Source: Streptococcus sp. 29887
Lineage (GTDB): Bacteria; Bacillota; Bacilli; Lactobacillales; Streptococcaceae
Assembly: GCF_032595075.1 (NCBI RefSeq)
Contig: NZ_CP118735.1
Span: 2,198,001 to 2,262,000 of the forward strand
Direction: 5' to 3'
DNA length: 64,000 nucleotides
Part shown: one piece after another, positions 39,113 through 47,428 of the stretch
How the letters are laid out: each line of letters starts with the position of its first letter
How positions within the stretch are numbered: position 1 is the first letter of the stretch
Translations under genes and position numbers: made by a program
Notes under the pieces: generated by a model
The model's input: the letters and a program-made list of their open reading frames with translations, nothing else
Database searches by the model: none
What the model was told of the DNA's origin: nothing

Positions 39113-39634
39113 TTAAATATCGGTAGAATTGATAGCTGTACTTGGTTTCTCTTTTGGCTTACGCAGATGGAAGAAAATGGTCACACCAAAGTAAATGGCA
39201 AATAGGACAATGTTGAGGATGTAAGCCCATAGCATACCTGCTGCTGTCACATCACGCAAGCCTGCATCTGAGTAGAGGTTGGCAATCCCTTTACTTGCTA
39301 GGTAGTTATAGGTATTCAGCAACAAGGTTGAAAATAGATAGCCAATGTAAAGATAGGAAGCCAACTCATTTTTCTTCATGAATAGGAAAACAATGACCGC
39401 AATCAATAGACCAAACAGGACTAGGGCTGCAATCTTTTGAAGAATACTATTCTGAAGATTGGCTGTTTCGCGCGAAACAAGAATTAACTCTTCCACATCA
39501 ATCCCAACAGCTCCCTGCATAGCTGTGCGAAGTTGCTCCTCGTTAAATGTCTTAACAAAGGCACTGAACAGCCTTAAAATACTGGCAATACTGGACAGTA
39601 TCACAAAAATATACAGATGAATTGGTCTTTTCAT
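39113..39634 (-). CDS. Membrane protein, unknown function
   Basis: A 173-residue protein with four hydrophobic segments (about 5-25, 68-90, 95-118, 135-158). Between the first two is an extracytoplasmic-type loop containing AMQGAVGIDVEELILVSRE, and the C-terminus is basic (HLRKPKEKPSTAIN). ATG at 39634 follows AGGAGGTG, a strong site; the frame start at 39688 has none. No neighbour suggests a function and I do not recognise the family. Confidence 0.65.
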   Translation of the reverse strand: MKRPIHLYIFVILSSIASILRLFSAFVKTFNEEQLRTAMQGAVGIDVEELILVSRETANLQNSILQKIAALVLFGLLIAVIVFLFMKKNELASYLYIGYLFSTLLLNTYNYLASKGIANLYSDAGLRDVTAAGMLWAYILNIVLFAIYFGVTIFFHLRKPKEKPSTAINSTDI

Positions 39635-39762
39635 ATAAACACCTCCTAATTTTAGTCTTATTCTACTCCAAAAAACATGCTTTGTCAATGTGATTTTGTG
39701 AATAAGTTGAGATGTATATATTAAAATGCTATAATAAAGGAAAATAGCAAGGAGGAAAAGTG

Positions 39763-39957
39763 ATGAAACATTTCAAAAAATACTACTGGCAATACTGTTT
39801 CCTGTATCTGCTCTTCTATCAATTTGCAAAATTACTCTTCCCTGACCTCACTGATATCCTAGCGGCTATCGGTTTTTGGAGCCTTGTTGCCTCCCTGCTC
39901 TACACCATCTACTACTGGATTTCCTACTGGCTCTATGTCCGTAAACAGAAGAAATAA
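39763..39957 (+). CDS. 64-aa small membrane protein
   Basis: Aromatic-rich protein starting MKHFKKYYWQYCFLYLLFYQ and ending YWISYWLYVRKQKK, with two hydrophobic segments. ATG at 39763 follows GGAGGAAA; GTG at 39760 is possible. A TATAAT -10 at about 39731 lies upstream. It ends at a bidirectional terminator facing the lactococcin operon. Family unknown. Confidence 0.6.
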   Translation: MKHFKKYYWQYCFLYLLFYQFAKLLFPDLTDILAAIGFWSLVASLLYTIYYWISYWLYVRKQKK

Positions 39958-39961
39958 AAAC

Positions 39962-39996
39962 AATCTCCTCTAAGTTCAACCTAGAGGAGATGATTT
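39962..39996. terminator. Bidirectional terminator
   Basis: ATCTCCTCTA-AGTTCAACC-TAGAGGAGAT hairpin between convergent genes with A/T flanks on both sides. Confidence 0.85.
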
Positions 39997-40296
39997 TTAT
40001 TTAGAAGCAAGATTTTGGAAAAAGTCAAATTGGCGGTAGGTCAGATTTTCCGGTAAGGTCAAATCCACATCGTCTTCCACATCTGCCACGGTTAATTCGA
40101 CATCCAAGGGCAAATCCTTCAGTCTATAACGTCTGATTACGCGCCCCTCCGCACTGACAAAGTCCAGCAAGTAACCATTTACCCGAACTTGATACAACAT
40201 CAACTTATCCGTTAAATTTTCAATGACCAACATATCCATCTTTCTACGTCCGATCGTATATTCCGGAACTCTATAGTAGTGAAATTTTTTATCCAT
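39997..40296 (-). CDS. 99-aa protein, last gene of the lactococcin 972-type operon
   Basis: A hydrophilic protein (MDKKFHYYRVPEYTIGRRKM at the start) with an acidic C-terminal half (LTVADVEDDVDLTLPENL). No signal peptide or membrane span. Its ATG overlaps the end of the ATPase gene by eight bases. It could be a soluble accessory or immunity factor for the ABC system. No family recognised. Confidence 0.6.
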   Translation of the reverse strand: MDKKFHYYRVPEYTIGRRKMDMLVIENLTDKLMLYQVRVNGYLLDFVSAEGRVIRRYRLKDLPLDVELTVADVEDDVDLTLPENLTYRQFDFFQNLASK

Positions 40297-40930
40297 GTCC
40301 AATCTCCTTCATATCAATTACCATATCTGCCTTTTCCCAAATAGCAGGATTGTGGGTCGCTATGACAATCACACGCTTGTCATTTTTTAATTCTGTCAAG
40401 AGCTGCATGACCTCTTCAGAATTTTTAGGATCAAGTGCAGCGGTTGGTTCATCCGCTAAAATCAAGGGAGGATTTTTTAAAATCAATTTGGCTAGGGCAA
40501 CCCTCTGCGCCTCTCCACCTGATAGGGTATAGACAGGTTTATTCATATCTAAATAGCCCAGATTGACCTGTTCCATAGCCACCAACTGCCTTTGCAGGCG
40601 CTCAGCTTTTGACAGCTTCTGCCCAACAAATCCCAAGTCCAAATTCTCTCTGATGGACTGATTTTCCAACAAGCCAAAATGTTGAAACAGGTAGCCCATC
40701 TCCTGCCGAAAGAAAACCTGCGAAGATAAGGTGGACAAATCCTGCCCCTGATACATAATCCGCCCACCATCAGCAGCTTCCAGCTTGGCCAGCATATTCA
40801 ACAAGGTCGTCTTGCCACTACCACTTTTACCAATCAAGGCATATATTTTCCCTTTTTCAAGTTTCATATTCAAATCCGAAAAAATCACCCGTTGTTCAAA
40901 ACTCTTTTTCAATCCCTGAATCTCAATCAT
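40289..40930 (-). CDS. ABC transporter ATP-binding protein, bacteriocin-associated
   Basis: A 213-residue MacB/LolD-type ATPase: Walker A GKSGSGKTTLLNML near 34, Q-loop YLFQHFGL near 80, signature YTLSGGEAQRVALAK near 130, Walker B PPLILADEPTAALDP near 152, H-loop VIATHNPA near 190. It is one base from the DUF1430 membrane protein, its likely permease partner. Together they probably protect the producer or export the bacteriocin. Confidence 0.9.
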   Translation of the reverse strand: MIEIQGLKKSFEQRVIFSDLNMKLEKGKIYALIGKSGSGKTTLLNMLAKLEAADGGRIMYQGQDLSTLSSQVFFRQEMGYLFQHFGLLENQSIRENLDLGFVGQKLSKAERLQRQLVAMEQVNLGYLDMNKPVYTLSGGEAQRVALAKLILKNPPLILADEPTAALDPKNSEEVMQLLTELKNDKRVIVIATHNPAIWEKADMVIDMKEIGHG

Positions 40931-40931
40931 C

Positions 40932-42962
40932 TTATTGTCCTTTCAATACTGCGACATTGGCAGTTTGTTCTTTTTTATCTTGCAGTTTCAATATCACCAT
41001 GGCATTGACAGCAAGCAACCCCACTGCCAAACTGCTCATAACAAGATTGCTTGTCAACCAAACTGATGCAAGCAAGCCTACTAGGAATACCCCTAGTTGT
41101 CCCAAGAGATACTGTCCATGAAGCTCACGGAAGGTCATTCCTGCCAAGCGCTTGATAAAGATTTCCCGTCTGAATTGCTCAAAATAGAGTAAGTTCATGG
41201 CATCAAAGAGCAAAATAGCCGTTGCTAAAGTCAAGACAGTGCCAATGAGTAACGAATAAAACTCTGTCCGCTTGGTGTTCAAGACACCGACAAAAGTCAA
41301 GCGATGATTGACCAGATATGACACCCAGTTATACACACCTTGTTCCTTCATGGCTTCAATCGTAGCCTGATAATCCTTAAACTTCATCCCCACATCAACA
41401 CTGGTTCCCCAGAACATATCTGAAATCGGTGTTGCACCTGTGGACTCGGGAGTCAAGACAACTATAATCGGATCTGTCAGATACTGAAGCTGGCTACGCT
41501 CACCATCATTATAGAGGAAGCGCTGGTGACCGCTATCTGTATAGGCCAGACTGACCTTGGTTTCAAATAACTGCTGGCTACTTATTTCCAAGCTTTCACG
41601 AGAAAATCCTTCTAATTCTGCCTGAAACATCTCCTCTACTTGCTTCGCTTGATGTCGCAAGCTCTCTGGCAAAATCAAGCCATATTCCCCTAAAGTCAAG
41701 TGATTCATCTTCTCCAAGAATGCGGTGTCCACTGCCACCTTCTGCTCGGTCAGATATGCTGGCGTTACATAGAGGACATTGCCACGAGGGCTATAATCCG
41801 TCAGGCGATTGCCCTCTGGGTCCACCTCGCTACCAAAGAGATACTGGTCTACATTGCTTTTGACAAATAGAGCCGACCCAGCTTCTAGCTGTCCCTTGGC
41901 AAACTCCCGCCACTTTTTATTCTGCTGGGCGACTTCCTCTTCAGACATCATAGCAGAGCTGTAACTAAAAACAGATTTGTAATAGTCATCTCTCAATGCC
42001 CATTCTTCCTGTGCCTGTTCAAGCAAGCGGATTTCCTGATAGCCCTGCAATAGACGGCTAGAGCTAAAACCTACTACCAAAATAGCCAGAAGTTGCCCAA
42101 CCATCATCATAGCCAACATCCGTTTGAGAGGAAGTTTTCCCTTGAGCAAATCAACCAAGCTATTTTGCCTCAACCCCAGGAAATACACTAGGCTAAGTAG
42201 GACAGAAATACTAGCAAGAGCCAGTGCATAGAGAAAAAGCCCCAGGAAAAAGACCTGCAAGATGGATAGTAAAAATCCAGCTTGAAGATAGAGAATAAGA
42301 AGTCCGATTATAGCCCCCACCGATGTAGCCATCGCAATCTGACGAATATCCTCCCATAAAGGTCGAGCCACCACCTGTAAGAAACTTTCACCTGAAATCA
42401 GACGAATTCCTGCAAATCGTAAGGTCTTAATCCGATAGATTAAGGTGAGAGCCATGAAGGTCAAGAGAAAGACAAAGAAACTCAGCATGGCTACTTCTGA
42501 AACGACTGTGGATAGGAAGATGCTAAAAAGAGAATAGCCATGATGGACCATGCCACTGTAACCCAGTGATTCCAAACTTTCTTTCAAGACTTGGTTGTCC
42601 AAATCTCCTGAAACAATCAGATAAGAACTAACCAAGTCGCTGGTTTCAGCACTTTCCTTGGAGGAAACGGTCAAACCTTCTGGAACCTGTCCGCTACCAT
42701 AGATGGCATAGGTAAAACTGGTTTCCCCAGAAGCATTAGGCTCGACAATCCGTCTAGCAATCACACTCTTATGTTCATCTGCCAAATCTGTCAAGACCTC
42801 TGTCACCTGGTCACGATTGGCTGTCTGTCTATTGGTATCTTTCCCGATGACATCCACTGCCTGATAAGAACCAAACTCTACAAGACTAACCTGACCAGCC
42901 AAAGCAATCCCCAGGTAAATTGCTACCAATACGGTCGATACTAGAATAAATAAACGTTTCAT
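40932..42962 (-). CDS. Bacteriocin-associated integral membrane protein (DUF1430)
   Basis: A 676-residue FtsX-like membrane protein. One span at the N-terminus (RLFILVSTVLVAIYLGIALAG), a large outside domain, three spans at about 155-290, a second large outside domain at about 310-565, and three closing spans (570-660). This seven-TM layout and the bacteriocin next door match the family described as bacteriocin-associated membrane proteins. ATG at 42962 follows GGAGGA. It works with the downstream ATPase, probably as immunity transporter. Confidence 0.85.
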   Translation of the reverse strand: MKRLFILVSTVLVAIYLGIALAGQVSLVEFGSYQAVDVIGKDTNRQTANRDQVTEVLTDLADEHKSVIARRIVEPNASGETSFTYAIYGSGQVPEGLTVSSKESAETSDLVSSYLIVSGDLDNQVLKESLESLGYSGMVHHGYSLFSIFLSTVVSEVAMLSFFVFLLTFMALTLIYRIKTLRFAGIRLISGESFLQVVARPLWEDIRQIAMATSVGAIIGLLILYLQAGFLLSILQVFFLGLFLYALALASISVLLSLVYFLGLRQNSLVDLLKGKLPLKRMLAMMMVGQLLAILVVGFSSSRLLQGYQEIRLLEQAQEEWALRDDYYKSVFSYSSAMMSEEEVAQQNKKWREFAKGQLEAGSALFVKSNVDQYLFGSEVDPEGNRLTDYSPRGNVLYVTPAYLTEQKVAVDTAFLEKMNHLTLGEYGLILPESLRHQAKQVEEMFQAELEGFSRESLEISSQQLFETKVSLAYTDSGHQRFLYNDGERSQLQYLTDPIIVVLTPESTGATPISDMFWGTSVDVGMKFKDYQATIEAMKEQGVYNWVSYLVNHRLTFVGVLNTKRTEFYSLLIGTVLTLATAILLFDAMNLLYFEQFRREIFIKRLAGMTFRELHGQYLLGQLGVFLVGLLASVWLTSNLVMSSLAVGLLAVNAMVILKLQDKKEQTANVAVLKGQ

Positions 42963-43023
42963 CGTCTCCTCCAAAGAATTGCTTGGAAACTACAGAAAGT
43001 AGTCCCAAGCAAAATGTACTGTG

Positions 43024-43317
43024 TTAATAGTTGTAATAGAAAGCTGCTTTCTCTCCCCGTTTTGTACTAATCCATGCACGAGAGGTCTGTCCTGCCTGTG
43101 CATACCCTTTACTTGAGGCTCCGGTCCATCTACTTACGACAGTTGAACTATGGTAGCGACTGCTGTGATAATAGTTTGAATAGGCGCCACCATTTGCTGC
43201 TCCGTACGTCCAAACTCCACCGCCAGGATACTGTACAGCCGCTGAAGCCACTGCTGTTCCGCCAATTGTTGCTGCAAGTCCCGCGATGAGTGCAAATTTT
43301 TTAAGTGTCTTTTTCAT
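43024..43317 (-). CDS. Lactococcin 972-family bacteriocin precursor
   Basis: A 97-residue precursor. Signal peptide (MKKTLKKFALIAGLAATIGG, cleavage probably after AVASA near residue 26). The mature part has the family marks YPGGGVWTYGA, AYSNYYHSSRYHSSTVV and an aromatic end FYYNY. Lactococcin 972 is a non-modified, Sec-secreted peptide that blocks septum formation by binding lipid II. ATG at 43317 follows AAGGAGAA. The upstream region has TTCC-ATGAAA-GGAA at about 43372-43385, a possible regulator site. First gene of the operon with the DUF1430 protein and ATPase. Confidence 0.9.
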   Translation of the reverse strand: MKKTLKKFALIAGLAATIGGTAVASAAVQYPGGGVWTYGAANGGAYSNYYHSSRYHSSTVVSRWTGASSKGYAQAGQTSRAWISTKRGEKAAFYYNY

Positions 43318-43593
43318 TTTAATTTTCTCCTTTTGTTTTTCTGTTTTATTGTTTACTTTTTAGGTATAACTTCCTTTCATGGAATATAGACCTTTTCAAA
43401 AATACATCTCATTTTCTATCCTCTCTTTATCCACCAACCTGAAATATCCAAAATTTTGAAATAGCCAAACATACTTTCTTAACTCCTTTAATTTTATTTA
43501 CATTATGAGTATATCTAGTTTCTACAAAATCACCAATGACAGCAATGTCATCAAAAAATACTCTTCAAACCCTAAAAAGTAATAAAGAGATAG

Positions 43594-43636
43594 AAAAAGA
43601 CCTAAAAGACGAACAATCTCATCTTTTAGGTCTTTC
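43594..43636. terminator. Terminator after the Rgg gene pair
   Basis: AAAGACCTAAAAG and CTTTTAGGTCTTT arms, with T-run on the minus strand. The rest of the 350-base gap before the bacteriocin gene has only short unassigned frames. Confidence 0.8.
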
Positions 43637-43669
43637 AGCGATGACATTCATGTCACCGATAAATTATAG

Positions 43670-44581
43670 TTACAAATATTTTTTCAAATCTTCTTGCCAT
43701 TGCTTTTCTAACATGGTTACCAAATGTGCATCTTCAATCATATCAGCAAATAGTTTTGCTTTTTGATAGAACCCTTCTGCCAAACTATACTTATTCTCCA
43801 CAACAAGAGCATGTTTCCAATGCAACATAAGTAAAATAGGTTTCTTTTGAAAATCCTGTGTTTTCTCCATTATTTCTTGAAGACAAGCAATATAAATGTC
43901 AAAAAATTCATAAGACTCCAGCATATCCAAACAAGCCAGACCTGAAAAAATAACATTACTCAGAAGAAATAATTGCTCTGGCTGAACAAGATTGACATGC
44001 TTTATTAAACGCAATAAGAACGATTGCAACTTACCAACTTCTGATAACTGATTTTTCTTGTTTTTTATATGTGCAAATACACTGACGAAATACAGACTAA
44101 TCAGTTCTAAATCCTTCAACGAAAAGACTTCTTTCTCCTCAAGTTCAGGTAAATACGTTTCTAATAAGGCTACCGCATATTCTGGATGTTGTGTACGAAT
44201 AACATCCAAAATCGCTCTTGACGTTTCAACCCACACCGTTTCCTCTGGTGGTAATTGTTCACAATACAGTTCTTCTATTTCATCAAGGTATTGTTCCTTT
44301 TTATCCAACACCTCCACCTTATTATATATCGGCTCCCGCAACAACTTGTACTTGAGTTCCAAATAGCCCTGTGGCAGTTCCTTATAGTCTGGCATCAGGC
44401 TATAGGCTGGAATGCCTAAACGCTGGGAAATGTACTCTAGCTTTGGAATAGAGGGTTGCGATTGTCCACTTTCTATCCGAGCTAATTGGCGTACCGTCAA
44501 CTCGGATTCATCTCCACAAAAATCTGGACGGCTCAGTCCCTTTTCTAGCCTCAGTTGCTCGATTTTTTGCCCTAAAGTCAT
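43670..44581 (-). CDS. Rgg-type transcriptional regulator, paralogue 1
   Basis: A 303-residue protein. N-terminal helix-turn-helix (GQKIEQLRLEKGLSRPDFCG then LTVRQLARIESGQSQPSIP) followed by a helical repeat domain, as in Rgg/PlcR-type regulators that bind short peptides. The first 95 residues are almost identical to paralogue 2; the rest is diverged, although both end QEDLKKYL. It lies 350 bases downstream (upstream in its own reading sense: tail-to-head) of the lactococcin 972-type gene, so it may control it. No short hydrophobic pheromone gene is evident nearby. Confidence 0.8.
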   Translation of the reverse strand: MTLGQKIEQLRLEKGLSRPDFCGDESELTVRQLARIESGQSQPSIPKLEYISQRLGIPAYSLMPDYKELPQGYLELKYKLLREPIYNKVEVLDKKEQYLDEIEELYCEQLPPEETVWVETSRAILDVIRTQHPEYAVALLETYLPELEEKEVFSLKDLELISLYFVSVFAHIKNKKNQLSEVGKLQSFLLRLIKHVNLVQPEQLFLLSNVIFSGLACLDMLESYEFFDIYIACLQEIMEKTQDFQKKPILLMLHWKHALVVENKYSLAEGFYQKAKLFADMIEDAHLVTMLEKQWQEDLKKYL

Positions 44582-44594
44582 GTCCCCCCTCCTC

Positions 44595-45494
44595 CTACAA
44601 ATATTTTTTCAAATCTTCTTGCCACTCTTCTATCAATTTCTGCGCCAGATGGTCATTTCCGATGATTTTGGCAAAAGTTTTAGCTGATTGGAACATCGGT
44701 TCAGCAGCTGAAAAATCTTGTGTCTTTCTCAATAGTTGCTTCCAAATGAGCATCAATACAAGTGGTTTTTTCTGATAATCCTCCGTCGCTTCCATAACAT
44801 CCTGCAAACACTCCAGATAGGTATCAAAATAATCATAGTGCTCAATCATTTCAAGGCAGCATAGACCTGAAAAGAGTACATCACGCACAATAAAATAATC
44901 TTCTTGACGAGTAATTTTAAACTGCTCAACAAGCCGTAACATAAATAAATCTATCTTTTGTCCGTACTGATAGATGTCCTTTCTTTCTAGCAACTGAAAG
45001 AAAAAGAGACGAATTAACAAGATTTCATTAATAGTATAGACTGTTTTAGTTTCCAAGCTCGGTAGATACTCATCTAGTATAGCACTAGCAAATTCTGGAT
45101 TTCTACTACTTGTCGTATCTATCGTTGCTTGCAGAACGCTATACACTCGCTGTTCATCTAAAGGTAGCTCTTCGTAATAACGATTATAAAGGTCTTCTAA
45201 CTGTAGCTCCTTTTTATCCAACACCTCCACCTTATTATATATCGGCTCCCGCAGCAACTTGTACTTGAGTTCCAGATAGCCCTGTGGCAATTCCTTATAG
45301 TCTGGCATTAGGCTATAGGCTGGAATGCCTAAACGCTGGGCAATGTACTCTAACTTAGGTATAGAGGGCTGCGATTGACCACTTTCTATCCGAGCTAATT
45401 GCCGTACCGTCAACTCGGATTCATCTCCACAAAAATCTGGACGGCTCAGCCCCTTTTCTAATCGTAAGCGTTCGATTTTTTGCCCTAAATCCAT
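44595..45494 (-). CDS. Rgg-type transcriptional regulator, paralogue 2
   Basis: A 299-residue protein with the same helix-turn-helix start (LGQKIERLRLEKGLSRPDF) and a diverged C-terminal helical domain (residues 96-299), ending EEWQEDLKKYL. It is first of the pair, 13 bases before paralogue 1, with a promoter TTGTAA-17-TATACT at 45534-45562. The near-identical DNA-binding domains with different sensor domains suggest shared operators read by two different signals. Confidence 0.8.
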   Translation of the reverse strand: MDLGQKIERLRLEKGLSRPDFCGDESELTVRQLARIESGQSQPSIPKLEYIAQRLGIPAYSLMPDYKELPQGYLELKYKLLREPIYNKVEVLDKKELQLEDLYNRYYEELPLDEQRVYSVLQATIDTTSSRNPEFASAILDEYLPSLETKTVYTINEILLIRLFFFQLLERKDIYQYGQKIDLFMLRLVEQFKITRQEDYFIVRDVLFSGLCCLEMIEHYDYFDTYLECLQDVMEATEDYQKKPLVLMLIWKQLLRKTQDFSAAEPMFQSAKTFAKIIGNDHLAQKLIEEWQEDLKKYL

Positions 45495-45533
45495 ACCAGT
45501 CCCCCCACTGCACCTATTTATCCTTACCTAAAC

Positions 45534-45562
45534 AGTATACCATATCTTGCAAGCCTTTACAA
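45534..45562 (-). promoter_or_regulatory. Promoter of the Rgg pair
   Basis: TTGTAA (45557-45562), 17-bp spacer and TATACT (45534-45539) on the minus strand. It starts inside the malQ terminator region. Confidence 0.5.
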
Positions 45563-45564
45563 AA

Positions 45565-45587
45565 AACACCAGCCTAGGCTGATGTTT
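45565..45587 (-). terminator. malQ terminator
   Basis: ACATCAGCC-TA-GGCTGGTGT hairpin followed by TTTTTT on the minus strand, overlapping the last codons of malQ. Confidence 0.8.
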
Positions 45588-47112
45588 CTGTCTTTTCTTG
45601 TTCTTTCGCTTTGACAATGGCATTCTCACGGCGGTAGGTCACTGTCAAATCAAGCAAGTCCGCCTCAATGGCAGGCGTGAGCTGGTCAGCAGTCATCCTC
45701 CAAGTCCAGTTGCCACCAAGGGTGTTTGGCAGGTTCATACGAGCTGACCCATCCAAGCCGAGCAAGTCCTGCATGGTAGCCACAGCCATAAAGGCTGGCG
45801 AACCGAAAAGCAAACGGAACATGGCATGGCTAACCCTTTCATCCTCACGGCGATTGCTGTACTTGTCTAAGAATTCCTTGCCCTCGTCAGACAGTTCGCT
45901 CTCATACCAACCCAGAATGGTATCATTATCATGGGTGCCAGTATAGGCTACGACATTGTTGCGGTGGTTGTGCGGCATTTCAATGCTGTCACCCTCAGGG
46001 TCAAAGGCAAACTGCAAGACTTTCATGCCTGGGAAACCAGTCCTTTCACGCAATTGAATGACCTTATCTGTCACAGTTCCCAAATCTTCCGCGATAATAT
46101 TCAAGTCACCCAAGTGGTACTTGATGGTTTCAAAGAGTTCGAAACCTGGTGCTTCCACACGGTAGCCATTGACCGCTGTTTCTTCCCCTGCTGGAATTTC
46201 CCAGAAAGAAGCAAAGCCGATAAAGTGGTCGATCCGTACCATGTCATAAATCTTGAAAGATTCACGCAAGCGAGCTACCCACCAAGTAAAACCATCATGT
46301 TTCATCGCTTCCCAGTCATAGATTGGATTGCCCCAGAGCTGACCGATTTCTGAAAAGGCATCAGGTGGACAACCTGCAACCACACTTGGCTTGCCTTCTT
46401 CATCCGTCTTGAAGAAGTGTGGATTGGCCCACATATCCGCAGAATCAGCTGCGATATAAATCGGCATATCCCCAACAAACTCGATCCCTTTGGCATTAGC
46501 GTAAGCCTTCAAAGCATGCCACTGGCTGAAGAACAAATACTGGGTAATGCGGTGATAATCCATCTGATCCGCCAAGAGATGACGGTAATATTCTAAAGTA
46601 TCGTGGTAACGCAGACGAGCCCCCTGGTCCTCCCACTCCGTCCATGGCTTGAGGTCAAAATGCTCCTTGATCGCCATGTACTCCGCAAAGGTATGCAACC
46701 AAAAACCATTTTCCTCTGCAAAAGACCAGTAATCCTCTGGCAAGCCCTCTGCCTTTATCGCTTTCACAGCCTTCTCTAAGATTGGACGACGACCATAAAA
46801 GACCTTGGCATAATCTACTTCTGTATCCTTGTCGCCAAAGTCAATCCCAGCTAAGTCAGCCTCAGTTAACCAACCCTTTTCAATCAAGAAATCAAGGTCA
46901 ATAAAGTGGGTATTTCCGGCAAAGGCAGAGAAAGATTGATAAGGTGAATCCCCGTAACTGGTTGTTCCTAGAGGTAAAATCTGCCAGTAACGTTGCTTGG
47001 TTCTTTCCAAAAAATCAACAAAATCATAGGCAGCCTGTCCCATAGAACCAATGCCGTATTGACCAGGTAGAGATGAGATGTGCATGAGCACACCACTTTG
47101 GCGTTCTTTCAT
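45574..47112 (-). CDS. malQ: 4-alpha-glucanotransferase (amylomaltase)
   Basis: A 512-residue GH77 enzyme that moves glucan chains between maltodextrins and releases glucose. Motifs: SSLPGQYGIGSMG near 14, GTTSYGDSPYQS near 48, GDMPIYIAADSADMWANP near 215, VRIDHFIGF with the nucleophile Asp near 290, IIAEDLGTV with the acid/base Glu near 340, and YTGTHDNDTILGW near 392. Divergent from malX; the shared intergenic region has MalR-type operators. Confidence 0.95.
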   Translation of the reverse strand: MKERQSGVLMHISSLPGQYGIGSMGQAAYDFVDFLERTKQRYWQILPLGTTSYGDSPYQSFSAFAGNTHFIDLDFLIEKGWLTEADLAGIDFGDKDTEVDYAKVFYGRRPILEKAVKAIKAEGLPEDYWSFAEENGFWLHTFAEYMAIKEHFDLKPWTEWEDQGARLRYHDTLEYYRHLLADQMDYHRITQYLFFSQWHALKAYANAKGIEFVGDMPIYIAADSADMWANPHFFKTDEEGKPSVVAGCPPDAFSEIGQLWGNPIYDWEAMKHDGFTWWVARLRESFKIYDMVRIDHFIGFASFWEIPAGEETAVNGYRVEAPGFELFETIKYHLGDLNIIAEDLGTVTDKVIQLRERTGFPGMKVLQFAFDPEGDSIEMPHNHRNNVVAYTGTHDNDTILGWYESELSDEGKEFLDKYSNRREDERVSHAMFRLLFGSPAFMAVATMQDLLGLDGSARMNLPNTLGGNWTWRMTADQLTPAIEADLLDLTVTYRRENAIVKAKEQEKTETSA

Positions 47113-47150
47113 AATACTTCCCTATATCTTTCTAAATAGTCTGTTAACAA

Positions 47151-47179
47151 ACGCAAACGATTGCTTTGTCTCTATTATA
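47151..47179 (-). promoter_or_regulatory. malQ promoter and MalR operator
   Basis: ACGCAAACGATTGC (47151-47164) is a MalR-type site just downstream of a minus-strand TATAAT (47174-47179), which has TTGATT 17 bp upstream. A repressor here would cover the transcription start. Confidence 0.7.
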
Positions 47180-47323
47180 TAATGAAAACGGTAACAAATC
47201 AAGTCTTTTCACATATCTATCAAGAAATTTCAAACATCCTTACAAGTTTCTTCATTTATATATCCAAAAAAATTTCGCTATTTTATATTAAGCTAAAAAA
47301 ATTTTTTAAATTTTTTTATAAAA

Positions 47324-47386
47324 ACGCTTGCAAACGGATTCATAATGGTGTATAATGAATTCAACTTAGGAAAACGTTTGCGTTAG
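47324..47386 (+). promoter_or_regulatory. malX promoter with two MalR operators
   Basis: TTGCAA (47328-47333) and TATAAT (47351-47356), 17-bp spacer. ACGCTTGCAAACG (47324-47336) overlaps the -35 box and AAAACGTTTGCGTT (47371-47384) lies after the start site. The rest of the 316-base gap is an AT-rich stretch with A/T tracts. Confidence 0.75.
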
Positions 47387-47428
47387 CAAGCATTTCACAA
47401 TAAACCATTTATTCTTGGAGGGAAGAAT

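Noticed and set aside
43535..43564. Nine-codon hydrophobic frame (MTLLSLVIL) near the Rgg genes, tested as a short hydrophobic pheromone
   Set aside because: Shorter than known SHP precursors, no good ribosome-binding site, no Rgg-type promoter.
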